From NCBI GenBank assembly GCA_020632665.1, contig JACKFC010000024.1, forward strand, positions 1 through 64,000: a DNA stretch of 64,000 nt, read 5' to 3'. Below, piece after piece: positions 26,898 to 35,312 of this stretch. The notes beneath the pieces are model-generated. The model searched no databases, had not been told where the DNA came from, and worked only from the letters and a program-made list of their open reading frames with translations. The position numbers were made by a program, and so were the translations under genes. The number at the start of each line of letters is the position of its first letter. Position 1 is the first letter of the stretch. Source of the stretch: Deltaproteobacteria bacterium. Lineage in GTDB: Bacteria > Myxococcota_A > UBA9042.

Positions 26898-27554
26898 ATG
26901 GATCAGGACAAGCAAAGGCCCCGCCTGCGGGCGCTGGCGACGACAGCGGCGGTGCTTCTCGCGCTCGGAGCGCTGGCCGCCGGTGCGGTGGCGGGCCCGG
27001 AGGTCTACGTTAACGGCGTCCGGGCGACCGGCCTGAAGAACGCGGACATGGCGCACTGCTCGGTGAAGTTCGACGCCGACGGCAACATCCACGTGCTCTC
27101 GCCGGGCTACAAAGTCGACGTCGACGCCGAGGGCAAGCCGCTGCGGATCAGCGGCCAGAGCGACTTCGGTGAGCCGGCCAAGCGGCGGCGGAGCGGCGCG
27201 CTCGAGCACCGCTACGTGCTGCTCTACGAGCCGAGCCCGCGCGTGCCGTTCACCTTCGAGCTCTACGTCAACGGCAAGAAGTTCAAGACCATTGGCCTGG
27301 ACACCGGCGCCTTCACGGTCGATTTGACCGTCGCGCTGAAGGCTGGCGACAACGCCCTGCGCGTCATCGCCAAGCCGGCCGGCGCGCCGCCTCCGGGCGG
27401 GACCGACGCCGACGTCGTCAAGCTGCGAATCCTCCGCGGCGACGAGCGCGAGGACGGCACCTTCGTCGCGAAGATGCCGCCGGTTTGGGAGTTCGTCCGC
27501 TCCGCCATCGACCGCGAGCCGGTCGACCGGCAGCAGATCGTGGAAGTCGACTGA
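26898..27554 (+). CDS. Secreted 218-residue protein of unknown function
   Basis: Begins with basic residues and a signal peptide (ATTAAVLLALGALAAGAVA), then two beta-rich parts: VYVNGVRATGLKNADMAHCSVKFDADGNIHVLSPGYKVD and, after a basic linker near residue 105, FELYVNGKKFKT with an immunoglobulin-like strand pattern (GAFTVDLTVALKAGDNALRVIA). The two YVNG units look like repeats of one small fold. No known family named with confidence. GAGGAGGT precedes the ATG. Followed by the EpmA-like gene after 19 bases, so possibly co-transcribed. Divergent from the VWA gene. Confidence 0.75.
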   Translation: MDQDKQRPRLRALATTAAVLLALGALAAGAVAGPEVYVNGVRATGLKNADMAHCSVKFDADGNIHVLSPGYKVDVDAEGKPLRISGQSDFGEPAKRRRSGALEHRYVLLYEPSPRVPFTFELYVNGKKFKTIGLDTGAFTVDLTVALKAGDNALRVIAKPAGAPPPGGTDADVVKLRILRGDEREDGTFVAKMPPVWEFVRSAIDREPVDRQQIVEVD

Positions 27555-27573
27555 GCCATCGGCGCAAGCAAAG

Positions 27574-28815
27574 GTGAGCGCGATGCCGAGCACCATCGCT
27601 CGCGTGCTGGCGAGCACCCCGGACGGCCTGCTGCTCTGGGCCGAAGGGCGCGTCCTGCGCTCGAGCCTAGCAGATGCGGCCGACGCGGCTTGGCAGCCCG
27701 GCGACTTGGTGGCGCGCGAGGGCGACACCCTGCACCTGATCGCCCGGCCGGGCCCCGACGCCCTGGCCCCCGATGGCGACCTCGGCCGCCTGCTGGAGAA
27801 CGGCGCGGAGCGGGACGCTGCCCTGCGCGACCGCGCCGCCCTGCTCCGCGCCACCCGCGCCTTCTTCGACCGCCGCGACTTCCTCGAGGTCGAGACGCCG
27901 GCCATCGCCACCAGCCCTGGCCTGGAGCTCCACCTCGACGCGGTCGGTGTGCGGCTGCGTGAAGGCATGGCGGGGCGTGCGGTCGAGCGCTGGTTGGTGA
28001 CGAGCCCGGAATACCACTGCAAGCGCCTGCTGCACGCCGGTCTGCCGCGGATCTACAGCTTGGCCAAGGCGTTTCGGTCCGGTGAGCGTGGCGGCTGGCA
28101 CAACCCCGAATTCACCATGTTGGAGTGGTACCGCAGCGGCGAGAGCAGCGACGCAATCATCCGCGACGCGCTGCGGCTGTTCCGCGCCGCCGCGGCAGCG
28201 GTCGCCAGGGCCCGGAAGGCACGTGGCGACGCGCGCGCGGTCTTCCGGCCGGGCCGCGCACTGCGGCTCGATTTCGGCGCGGCGCTGCGACGCTTCGCCG
28301 GCGTCGAGATCTTCGGCCAGGACGGCCTGCCGCTGCCGATCGCCACGCTGCGGGCACGGGCCGAGCGGGCCGGCGCGACCGTGCGCCCCGACGACGACGA
28401 GGCGACCGTGCTGCTCGCGATCTTCGCCGAGCGGGTCGAGCCGGCGTTGGCCGCGCACGACGTCGTCGTCATCGAGCGGTGGCCGGCGAGCTTGGCCAGC
28501 CTGGCCCGGCGATTGCCCGAGGCGCCGCACCTCGCCGAGCGCTTCGAGATCTATGTCCGTGGGGTCGAGCTGGCGAACGGCTTCGGCGAGTTGGTCGACG
28601 CCGACGAGCAGCGGCAGCGCTTCGAAGCCGATTTGGCGGCGCGGCGGGCGCGCGGGCTGCCGCTCTACCCGATCGACGAGCGCTTCCTGCAGGCCCTGCG
28701 TCGCGGCTGCCCCCCCGCTGCGGGCGTCGCGCTCGGCGTCGACCGGATGTTGATGGCCGTCGGCGGCTACGCGGAGATCGACCAGGTGCTGGCCTTTCCC
28801 TTCGAGCGCGCCTGA
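27574..28815 (+). CDS. epmA: EpmA-like lysyl-tRNA synthetase paralogue (elongation factor P lysine ligase)
   Basis: A 413-residue class II aminoacyl-tRNA synthetase-like protein. EpmA attaches (R)-beta-lysine to a conserved lysine of elongation factor P, which helps ribosomes through polyproline. Motif 1 FLEVETPAIATSPGLE, motif 2 FRSGERGGWHNPEFTMLEWY and motif 3 GVALGVDRMLMAVGG match, ending with the EpmA-like QVLAFPFERA. E. coli EpmA is 325 residues and lacks an anticodon-binding domain; this protein has about 80 extra N-terminal residues, too short for the full OB domain of LysS. Start at GTG 27574; ATG three codons later is equally possible. No efp or epmB lies in the window. Confidence 0.85.
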   Translation: MSAMPSTIARVLASTPDGLLLWAEGRVLRSSLADAADAAWQPGDLVAREGDTLHLIARPGPDALAPDGDLGRLLENGAERDAALRDRAALLRATRAFFDRRDFLEVETPAIATSPGLELHLDAVGVRLREGMAGRAVERWLVTSPEYHCKRLLHAGLPRIYSLAKAFRSGERGGWHNPEFTMLEWYRSGESSDAIIRDALRLFRAAAAAVARARKARGDARAVFRPGRALRLDFGAALRRFAGVEIFGQDGLPLPIATLRARAERAGATVRPDDDEATVLLAIFAERVEPALAAHDVVVIERWPASLASLARRLPEAPHLAERFEIYVRGVELANGFGELVDADEQRQRFEADLAARRARGLPLYPIDERFLQALRRGCPPAAGVALGVDRMLMAVGGYAEIDQVLAFPFERA

Positions 28816-28831
28816 GGTCGCGGACGCGCCC

Positions 28832-29512
28832 CTACGCGCCGCGAACGCCGATCCAGATCCGATGCCGGGCCCCACCCGCACCGCCGCGGGCCCGCGCCAC
28901 CACCTCGCGCACCGCGAAGCCCGCGGCGCCGAAGCGGCGGCGAAAGGCCGGGCTCGGATGCGCCGACCAGACGGCGAGCCGCCCACCCGACCGGAGGGCT
29001 TGCCGGGCGCGCCGAAGGCCCGCGTCGTCATAGAGCGCGTCGTTGCCGGCGCGGGAGAGGCCGTCCGGGCCGTTGTCGACGTCGAGCAGGATCGCGTCCC
29101 AGCGGCCCTGCGTCGCCGCGATCCGGGCGCCGACGTCACCGTTGTGCACGACGACGCGGGCGTCGTTCAGCGGTGCGCCGGCCAGATGCGCCAAGGGCCC
29201 GCGATTCCAGGCGATGACCGCGGCCGAGAGCTCGGCGACCTCGACCGTCGCGCGCAGTCCCAGCCCGGCCAACGCCGCGGCCAGCGTATGGCCGAGGCCG
29301 AGGCCGCCGATCAGCACGCAGGCCGTCGTCGCTGCGTCGAGGCCGCGCAGCCCCTCGGCGGCGAGAGCCCGTTCACTGCCGAAGGCGCGGCTGTTCATCA
29401 ACTCGCCGCCGCGCTGCAGCCGGATCGAGAATTCGTCGCCGCGGCGCCAGAGCTCGAGGCGGTCGTCGCCGTCGGGCACCTGGGCCTGATCGATGCGCTC
29501 CCAGCGCTGCAC
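28832..29512 (-). CDS. Spermidine-synthase-like methyltransferase
   Basis: A 226-residue Rossmann protein of the spermidine synthase/PMT2 superfamily. AdoMet-type loop VLIGGLGLGHTL (residues 66-77), acidic strand end TVEVAELSAAVIAWNR, VVHNGDVG and DAILLDVDNGPDGL are present; the last resembles the DxxDG(P) region of the polyamine synthase fold, but the canonical aminopropyl-acceptor aspartates cannot be assigned with confidence, so it may be a methyltransferase. GTG or ATG start at 29512; ten bases after the esterase stop, so third in the minus-strand operon. Role within the ATP-grasp cluster is unknown. Confidence 0.75.
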   Translation of the reverse strand: MQRWERIDQAQVPDGDDRLELWRRGDEFSIRLQRGGELMNSRAFGSERALAAEGLRGLDAATTACVLIGGLGLGHTLAAALAGLGLRATVEVAELSAAVIAWNRGPLAHLAGAPLNDARVVVHNGDVGARIAATQGRWDAILLDVDNGPDGLSRAGNDALYDDAGLRRARQALRSGGRLAVWSAHPSPAFRRRFGAAGFAVREVVARARGGAGGARHRIWIGVRGA

Positions 29513-29522
29513 CTGCGCTCCC

Positions 29523-30296
29523 CTAGCCGGCGGGGGTCTGCGGCGCCCAGCCCTCGGTCCACTGATCGAGGTATTGCGGCAGGAAGTGGCGCCAGGTCAC
29601 CCAATCGTGATCCCACTCCTTGCCCCAGAGGTCGACGCGGTTCGGGATGCCACGCGCGCCGAGGGTCCGGGCCACGGTCCAGCACTCCCACGGCGCTTCC
29701 CAGCGACCCTCGCCGCTGCCGAGCACGATCAGCCGCTGCCGCAGCAGGGCGAGCTGCTCGGAATCCTCGGGCAGGCCAGGGAGGAAGTGCAGCGGCGAGC
29801 TGACGTGGTAGTCGAAGCTGTGCTGCCCGCCCATCCAGCGGCCCATATCGTAGGTGCCGGAGAGGCAGAAGGCGGTGTCGAAGAGGTCGGGGTGGCGGCA
29901 GATCGCGGCCAGCGCGTTGAAGGCGCCGATCGAAGAGCCAGCGACGCCGACCATCAGGTTCGGGTTCTGGCAGTCGTTGCGGATCGCCGGGACCAGCTCG
30001 TTGGCGATGAAGCTGTCGAAGCGGTTCTGCACCCGCGCCCGCTGCAGGCCCGAGAGGTCACGGTCCATCCAGGCGCGACCGCTGATCGAGTCGCAGGTGT
30101 AGACCTTGAGCCGACCGGCCTCGAGCAAGGGCCGCAGCACCTTGATCATGAGGAAGCGCTCGCACTCCTCGGCGTCGCCACCGGCGGTGGGGAAGAGCAG
30201 CAGCGGGCGGCCGTAGTGGCCCCAGCGGCGGACTTCGACCTTGGTCCCGACGCGCTCGGAATACCAACTCGTCTCGATGCGGGCGACCTCGCTCAT
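29523..30296 (-). CDS. Esterase-like alpha/beta hydrolase
   Basis: A 257-residue cytosolic alpha/beta hydrolase of the esterase D/FrmB-like type. The nucleophile elbow is GSSIG with Ser122, preceded by LMVGVA; an oxyanion-type LLFPTAGGD lies near residue 35; the probable catalytic His is His230 in KEWDHDWVTW. No signal peptide. The ATG overlaps the stop of the upstream ATP-grasp gene (ATGA) and has GGAGGT, so the two are translationally coupled. It would cleave an ester (or thioester) of a cluster product; the substrate is unknown. Confidence 0.82.
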   Translation of the reverse strand: MSEVARIETSWYSERVGTKVEVRRWGHYGRPLLLFPTAGGDAEECERFLMIKVLRPLLEAGRLKVYTCDSISGRAWMDRDLSGLQRARVQNRFDSFIANELVPAIRNDCQNPNLMVGVAGSSIGAFNALAAICRHPDLFDTAFCLSGTYDMGRWMGGQHSFDYHVSSPLHFLPGLPEDSEQLALLRQRLIVLGSGEGRWEAPWECWTVARTLGARGIPNRVDLWGKEWDHDWVTWRHFLPQYLDQWTEGWAPQTPAG

Positions 30297-31648
30297 GCTG
30301 CACCTCCGGCCGCGACGGCGCGGCGATCCAGCCGATCTCGCTCGGTCTTGCGCCAGAATTGCACGAGCCCCCAGAAGTGCTCGGTGAATTTGTCGTGCTC
30401 GTGGGCCGGGAACAGGGCCTCGACCTTCTCCCGGACCAGCGCCTTGCAGGCCGGCGTGCCGAAGAACTCCCAGGCGACCTCGTCGAGGTGCGCGAGGTGG
30501 GTGTGGCAGAACTCCACGAAGCGGTCGTGGTCCATCCGCTCGCGGGCGATCTTGGCGTAGCCGGCGAGGCGCTCACGGAAGGGCAGGTCCTGCTTGGCGA
30601 CGGCGAAGAAGGGCTCCCAATCGAGGGTCTTGTGCATCTGCCGCTGGGTCACGGCGTTGAAGATCGTCCAGCGCAGCATGTCCTTGATCAGGTCGGGCCA
30701 GTAGAAGTGCAGGCTGGTGACCTGGAAGTCGGGGCACGGGTTGGCGAAGTCGATCGGGTAGAAGACGCCGTCACGGCGCAACGACTCGCACGAGTTGTGC
30801 TCCCAGCCGAAGAAGGCGTTGATCGTCAGCATCTGGTCGACGAGGTAGCTGTATTCCGGCCCGTCGACGTAGTTGAAGTCGACGACGTAGCGCGCGTGCA
30901 GCGGCGCGGTCGGGTCGTAGCGCATCAGCCGCACCTGCGGCCCGATGCCGACGGTGCGGACGAAGAGATCGTAGTCCGAGACGGCCTTCTGCAGGTGCAT
31001 GATGCGGGTGCCCGACTCGGCGTAGGCCTTGTTCAGGTCTTCGGCGTTCTTGATGTGGCTGACGCCGACCCAGGCGCCGCCGTCGTAGGGCTTCATGAAG
31101 AAGGGGTAGCCGATCTGCTCGCCGACCCGCTCGAGGTTGAACAGGCGGGCGTACTTCTGCAGCGTCGGCTTGACGTCCGGGTTGGCGTCACCGTGCTCGC
31201 GCGGCGGGATCATCCAGGTCTCGGGGACCGGGAAGTCCATCTTCATCAGCGCGCAATACGACGTCTGCTTCTCCATCGACTGCACGGCCCACGGATTGTT
31301 GAGGACGTAGAGGCCGTCCATGATCACGGCCTTCTTGATCCACTCGCGGCTGGTGTGGAACCAGTGGGTCAGCCGGTCGATGACGACCTCGTAGCGGCAG
31401 TCCTGGCGCAGGTCGAAGGGCTCGACCGTGACCCGCTCGCTGGCGACGCGAACGAGCTCGTCCAGGTAGGGGATCTGCAGCTTGAGCCCGGAGAGGATCG
31501 CCTCGTAGGCGCCCGGCCAGCAGATGTCGGCGCCGAGCGAGAGGCCGATCAGGCGGGTCGACTCGGTCGTCGGCGTCGCCGCTGCGGTCTTCTTCGCTGC
31601 GGTCCGCTTCGTCGACGCCTTTCCTTTCGCTTTGCTCGTGGTCGCCAC
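30293..31648 (-). CDS. ATP-grasp protein, larger type
   Basis: A 451-residue protein with a Lys/Ala/Thr-rich tail (residues 1-30, ATTSKAKGKASTKRTAAKK) and then an ATP-grasp core: MKMDFPVPETWMIP, YPFFMKPYDGGAWVGVSHI (ATP-binding strand), ARYVVDFNYVDG, and YPIDFANPCPDFQVTS in place of the usual E-x-N metal motif, so the metal site is unusual. The last 120 residues are helical and not recognised. GTG start at 31648 chosen because GGGAGG lies 5-10 bases upstream and a promoter 40 bases upstream; the frame stays open further 5'. First gene of the operon with the esterase and the methyltransferase-like gene. Confidence 0.8.
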   Translation of the reverse strand: MATTSKAKGKASTKRTAAKKTAAATPTTESTRLIGLSLGADICWPGAYEAILSGLKLQIPYLDELVRVASERVTVEPFDLRQDCRYEVVIDRLTHWFHTSREWIKKAVIMDGLYVLNNPWAVQSMEKQTSYCALMKMDFPVPETWMIPPREHGDANPDVKPTLQKYARLFNLERVGEQIGYPFFMKPYDGGAWVGVSHIKNAEDLNKAYAESGTRIMHLQKAVSDYDLFVRTVGIGPQVRLMRYDPTAPLHARYVVDFNYVDGPEYSYLVDQMLTINAFFGWEHNSCESLRRDGVFYPIDFANPCPDFQVTSLHFYWPDLIKDMLRWTIFNAVTQRQMHKTLDWEPFFAVAKQDLPFRERLAGYAKIARERMDHDRFVEFCHTHLAHLDEVAWEFFGTPACKALVREKVEALFPAHEHDKFTEHFWGLVQFWRKTERDRLDRRAVAAGGAA

Positions 31649-31686
31649 GCTGCCCTCCCCCACGGCGCGGGTCGCGCCTGCGGCGC

Positions 31687-31714
31687 GTTCTACACGAGCC
31701 GGCGGCCCTTGCAA
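31687..31714 (-). promoter_or_regulatory. Promoter for the ATP-grasp/esterase operon
   Basis: On the minus strand TTGCAA (31714-31709), 16 bases, TAGAAC (31692-31687); predicted start near 31680, 32 bases before the GTG at 31648. Confidence 0.45.
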
Positions 31715-31726
31715 GCAGGCTTTGCC

Positions 31727-31882
31727 GTGGCCTGGAGCCTGCCCGACGAAGCTCGCCTCGGCCTCGCGAAGGCATGCGGCCGCCTCGCCGGCGTGAACCT
31801 CTGGGAACACGCCAAGCAATTCGAAGCCTTCGAGCGGGTCGAGGGCCGCGTCGTCTCGAGCGTGCGGAAGAAGCAGGTCTGA
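31727..31882 (+). CDS. Possible small protein or gene fragment (51 residues)
   Basis: In the 261-base gap between two minus-strand genes, the plus strand reads LPDEARLGLAKACGRLAG and then WEHAKQFEAFERVEGRVVSSVR to a TGA. Codon third positions are almost all G/C as in real genes of this window, and the composition is protein-like. No ATG; GTG at 31727 or 31785 would be the start. It could be a small gene or the end of a decayed one. The rest of the gap holds only the minus-strand promoter. Confidence 0.3.
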   Translation: MAWSLPDEARLGLAKACGRLAGVNLWEHAKQFEAFERVEGRVVSSVRKKQV

Positions 31883-31909
31883 TTGGTGGGCTACTCGTAG
31901 AGCATCCCC

Positions 31910-33046
31910 CTACTCATAAACCATCCAAAGCGGACCGGGGAAGAGCCACGACAGGCCCTCCTGCAGCCGATCCCGCCAATTCTCCCAGTTGTGCCCGTCC
32001 CGCGCCTCGGTGAAGCGCGTCTCCACGCCGATGCCCTGCAGGAACGGCACCATCGAGCGGTTCTCGTAGATCAGCGACTCGTATTGGCCGCAGCTGACGA
32101 AGGCGCGCTGCGCCGGCTTGCCCGGGTTCTCGCGGAAGGCGTTGACGAAGCGGACCACCGGATCGAAGGCGGGGCCGCGCTGGTGCTGGCCGATATCGGT
32201 GAAGGCGAAGCTCCCCGATTGCAGCAGCAGGCCGCCGAAGACGCCCTGGTAGCGCCACGCCACCGAGAGCGAGGCCACGCCGCCGAAGCTGGCGCCCATC
32301 AGCACGCGGGCGGCGGCGTCGGGCCAGAGCGGATAGCGCGCCTCCATGAAGGGTAGCAGCGTCTCGGCGACGAAGGAGGTGTGCCGGGGATCGTCCGGGT
32401 ATTCGACGAGGCGATCGCCGGGGTGGGTCAGCGCGACGATCAGCGGCTGCACTTCGCCGCGGTGGATCAGGTTGTCGAGGACGGTCTGCAGCGCCGCGAA
32501 GCGCATGTAGTCGCCGCCGTCGTGCACGACCAGCAGCGGGTAGCGCCGGCTCTCGCGGAAGCGCGCCGGGAGGTAGACCGTCACCTTGCGCGCCTCACCG
32601 AAGGGCGTCGGCTCGAGCCAATGCTCTTCCAGCGTGCCGTGGCGGGCCTCGTCGTCCGGCACCACCCAATCCGGGACCTCGTAGCCGTCGCAGGCGCAGA
32701 CCGAGTTCGCGCCGAAGGGATCGGTCGCCATGCGCGGGTTGAGCGGGTCACGGATCCACTTGTGGTTGGCACCACGGACGACGTCGATCTTGTATTCGAT
32801 CCGTGAGCCGCGCGGCAGATCGAGGCTGCAGTGCCAGAGGTCGGTCCCGGCGACGCGTTGGAAGTTCACCTCGGTCTGCAGCGCGTAGACGAAGTGGCGC
32901 AGGCGGACGCCATCGGCCTGGCCGCGCCAGATGAAGGTGACGTGGTTGCCCTCGACCAGCGGGAATTCGTGGGCATCGAGGAAGGCATCGATCGCCGCCT
33001 TGCGCGGTCGACCGCCGGCGAGGAGTTGGCGAAGCGCGGTACTCAT
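31910..33046 (-). CDS. Enterobactin-esterase (Fes)-like alpha/beta hydrolase
   Basis: A 378-residue cytosolic protein with the two-part layout of Fes/IroD-like esterases: an N-terminal immunoglobulin-like domain (residues 30-115, VTFIWRGQADGVRLRHFVYA ... WHCSLDLPRGSRIEYKID, with KWIRDPLNPR and the Cys-containing SVCACDGYEV) and a C-terminal esterase (residues 130-378) with nucleophile GASFGG (Ser253) and His352 in DGHNWENW. Fes-type enzymes cleave ester bonds of siderophores; no siderophore synthesis gene is here, so I infer only an intracellular esterase. ATG overlaps the S51 gene stop (ATGA). Confidence 0.83.
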   Translation of the reverse strand: MSTALRQLLAGGRPRKAAIDAFLDAHEFPLVEGNHVTFIWRGQADGVRLRHFVYALQTEVNFQRVAGTDLWHCSLDLPRGSRIEYKIDVVRGANHKWIRDPLNPRMATDPFGANSVCACDGYEVPDWVVPDDEARHGTLEEHWLEPTPFGEARKVTVYLPARFRESRRYPLLVVHDGGDYMRFAALQTVLDNLIHRGEVQPLIVALTHPGDRLVEYPDDPRHTSFVAETLLPFMEARYPLWPDAAARVLMGASFGGVASLSVAWRYQGVFGGLLLQSGSFAFTDIGQHQRGPAFDPVVRFVNAFRENPGKPAQRAFVSCGQYESLIYENRSMVPFLQGIGVETRFTEARDGHNWENWRDRLQEGLSWLFPGPLWMVYE

Positions 33047-33987
33047 GCGGCACCCCCTGCGGCAGCGGCGGGCCGGATCGGCGTGACGGAACCGTCGTGT
33101 CCGAGGGCACAGGCCCCAGCGGCGCCGACGACCCGACCGCCGTCGAGGGCGACGTGATCGCGGAGCTCGAGCGTCAGCGGTGTGGCCGGTGCGAGCCGGC
33201 GCGCCATCAACGCGACGCGCACCGGATCGCTCATCCGCAACCGACGCTTGGCGTGCGGCAAGGCGACGTAGTCCGGGCACAGCCCCAAGCCGTGTTCGAA
33301 GACCTCGGCGTTGCCGGCGCCCTGCGGCGGGCTGTCGTGGAAGAGCGCGATCCGGCCACAGCAGACCATCGCCCCCGCCGACCAGGCGATGACGTGGCGG
33401 TCGCCGATCGCGTCGCCGAGGCCGAAGAGGCGGAGCCGGTTGAGCAGCACGCCGACGTGACCACCAGCGATGGCGACGACTTCGCTGCGCGCGAGGACGT
33501 CGCGGATCTGCTCGCGGTGCCGGGCCAGCGCCGGGTGCTCGGTCGGCTTCACCCGGGCGTCGAACTCGGCGTGGATCGCGGCGACGCGGCGCAGGTGGTG
33601 ATCGTCGAGCTCGCGCACGGCGTCGATCGCCGACTCGCGCTCGGACTCGATCAGCCCCAGCGGCCCCTCGGCCCGCATCAACTCGCGCGCGGCGGCCATG
33701 ACGTGCCGCAACCGGCCGTCGTAGAGCTCTTCCAGCGCACGCAGCCGGTCCTGCCGCTCGCGGTGCGCCGCGAAGAGCGCCGGATCGGTGCGCGCGACCT
33801 CTTCCCAGCGGGCGTAGAGCTGCAGGTTCACCCCAGGCATGCCGAGCGCGGCGAAGAGCTCTTCGTCTTCTGCCTCGCGCTCCTGCCAGCCGGCGGTGAT
33901 GACGGCGGCGTGGCCAGCGACGCCGTACGACGCTGCGACCTCGCCGACGACGGGTGCCAGGCGCTGCGGCCCGAGCAGGATGATCAT
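33043..33987 (-). CDS. Peptidase family S51-like protein (cyanophycinase/dipeptidase E type)
   Basis: A 314-residue cytosolic protein. The flavodoxin-like core carries the S51 nucleophile elbow WSAGAM (Ser203), which in cyanophycinase and dipeptidase E reads G-x-S-A-G-A, preceded by AIAGGHVGVLLNRL in the place of the GGN/GGDQ loop. Further on, GLGLCPDYVALPHAKRR resembles the downstream His-containing region. N-terminal 170 residues have a long helical insert (about 60-165) that dipeptidase E lacks. The family hydrolyses aspartyl peptide bonds, including the isopeptide bonds of cyanophycin. Transcribed with the Fes-like gene and divergent from two ATP-grasp genes, with a 74-base shared promoter space. 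Confidence 0.75.
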   Translation of the reverse strand: MIILLGPQRLAPVVGEVAASYGVAGHAAVITAGWQEREAEDEELFAALGMPGVNLQLYARWEEVARTDPALFAAHRERQDRLRALEELYDGRLRHVMAAARELMRAEGPLGLIESERESAIDAVRELDDHHLRRVAAIHAEFDARVKPTEHPALARHREQIRDVLARSEVVAIAGGHVGVLLNRLRLFGLGDAIGDRHVIAWSAGAMVCCGRIALFHDSPPQGAGNAEVFEHGLGLCPDYVALPHAKRRLRMSDPVRVALMARRLAPATPLTLELRDHVALDGGRVVGAAGACALGHDGSVTPIRPAAAAGGAA

Positions 33988-34061
33988 GCGGCCTTCCCCC
34001 TTGTGGACGCTGTGGCTTCGGTGCGACCCTGCGCCGCGGCCGAATGGCCCCGGAGTCGACC

Positions 34062-35282
34062 ATGCACGTGCTCTTCGTCGCGCCCGAATTTCCCAACTAC
34101 CAGCGTGAGTTCGTCCGCGGCCTGAAGCAGGCCGGGGCGCGCGTCACCGGCATCGGCGAGCGCCCGCTGGCGTGGCTCGATCCCGAGCTGCGGGGCTGGA
34201 TGGACGCCTACGAGCAGATCCCCTCGGTCTGTCACGAGGGCGAGTTGCTCGCCGCGGTCCGTCGCTGCCAGGCGCGTGGCTGGGTCGACCGGCTCGAGGC
34301 CACGGTCGAAGCGCACATCATGTCGACCGCCAAAGTCCGCGAAGCCGCGGGCATCCCTGGCCTGACGGCGAAGGCGGCGTGGCTCTGCCGCGACAAGCCG
34401 GCGATGAAGGAATTCCTGCGCAACCACGGCATCCCCTGCGCTCAATCGACCGCCGCCGACAGCGCCGCGGAGGTTCGCGACTTCGCCGAGGCGGTTGGCT
34501 ATCCGATCATCATCAAGCCGCGATCGGGAGCGGGCGCGGACGGTACCACGCGCGTCGATCGGGCCCAAGATCTCGCCGCGGCGCTGCGTGGCATCCAATT
34601 CGAGCGCGGCGCGAGCATCGCGGTCGAGGAATTCATCGAAGGTCACGAGGGGTTCTACGACACGCTGACGATCCGCGGCGAGATCGCCTACGAGTTCGTC
34701 AGCCACTACTACCCGAACGTGCTCGAAGCCATGCGGCATCGCCACTTCAGCCCGATGATCGTGCACACCAACCGCAGCGACATGGACGGCTACGACGAGC
34801 TGCGCAAGCTCGGTCGCAAGGTCGTGTCGGCGCTGGGCTTGGGCACCACCGCGACGCATATGGAGTGGTTCTTCGGGCCCAAAGGTTTGAAGTTCAGTGA
34901 AATCGGCGCGCGGCCGCCGGGCGTCGGCCAATGGGACCTCTACGCCGCCGGCAACGACATCGACATCTACCGCGAGTGGGCCAACGCCATCGTCTACGGC
35001 CGCGTCAGCCGTGCACCGAGCCGGCGCTACGCCAGCGGCATCGTCGCGCTGCGGCCCGAGCGAGACGGCCGGATTTTCGGCTACGACGGCCTCGACGCCG
35101 CCCGCGAGCTGCTCGGCCCGGGGCTGCTCGACTTCCACCTGCCCCCGGCCGGCTCGCCGGCGCGTCCCATCGAGGGCGGCTACATGGCCAACGCCTGGGT
35201 CCGCGCCCGCCACCCCGACTACGACACCCTGCGCGCCCAGCTCGCCCGCGTCGGCGAATTGGTCCGCGTCCGCGCCGGCTAG
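34062..35282 (+). CDS. ATP-grasp ligase, paralogue 1
   Basis: A 406-residue cytosolic ATP-grasp protein. Pre-ATP-grasp domain (HVLFVAPEFPNYQREFVRGLKQ), ATP-binding strand YPIIIKPRSGAGADGTTRV, hinge IAVEEFIEGHEGFYDTLTI, and catalytic motif HMEWFFGPKGLKFSEIGARPPG, in which the Glu and Asn/Arg positions hold metal and phosphate. The C-terminus (residues 310-406) is unique to this subfamily. The protein is clearly related to the two ligases at 35313 and 43511 (shared THMEW and EIGAR signatures). Such enzymes couple a carboxylate to an amine, often an amino acid to a peptide. First plus-strand gene of the divergent pair with the S51 peptidase gene. Confidence 0.87.
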   Translation: MHVLFVAPEFPNYQREFVRGLKQAGARVTGIGERPLAWLDPELRGWMDAYEQIPSVCHEGELLAAVRRCQARGWVDRLEATVEAHIMSTAKVREAAGIPGLTAKAAWLCRDKPAMKEFLRNHGIPCAQSTAADSAAEVRDFAEAVGYPIIIKPRSGAGADGTTRVDRAQDLAAALRGIQFERGASIAVEEFIEGHEGFYDTLTIRGEIAYEFVSHYYPNVLEAMRHRHFSPMIVHTNRSDMDGYDELRKLGRKVVSALGLGTTATHMEWFFGPKGLKFSEIGARPPGVGQWDLYAAGNDIDIYREWANAIVYGRVSRAPSRRYASGIVALRPERDGRIFGYDGLDAARELLGPGLLDFHLPPAGSPARPIEGGYMANAWVRARHPDYDTLRAQLARVGELVRVRAG

Positions 35283-35312
35283 GGCGGCAGCCCCCGGCAG
35301 AGTGAGCCCAGC

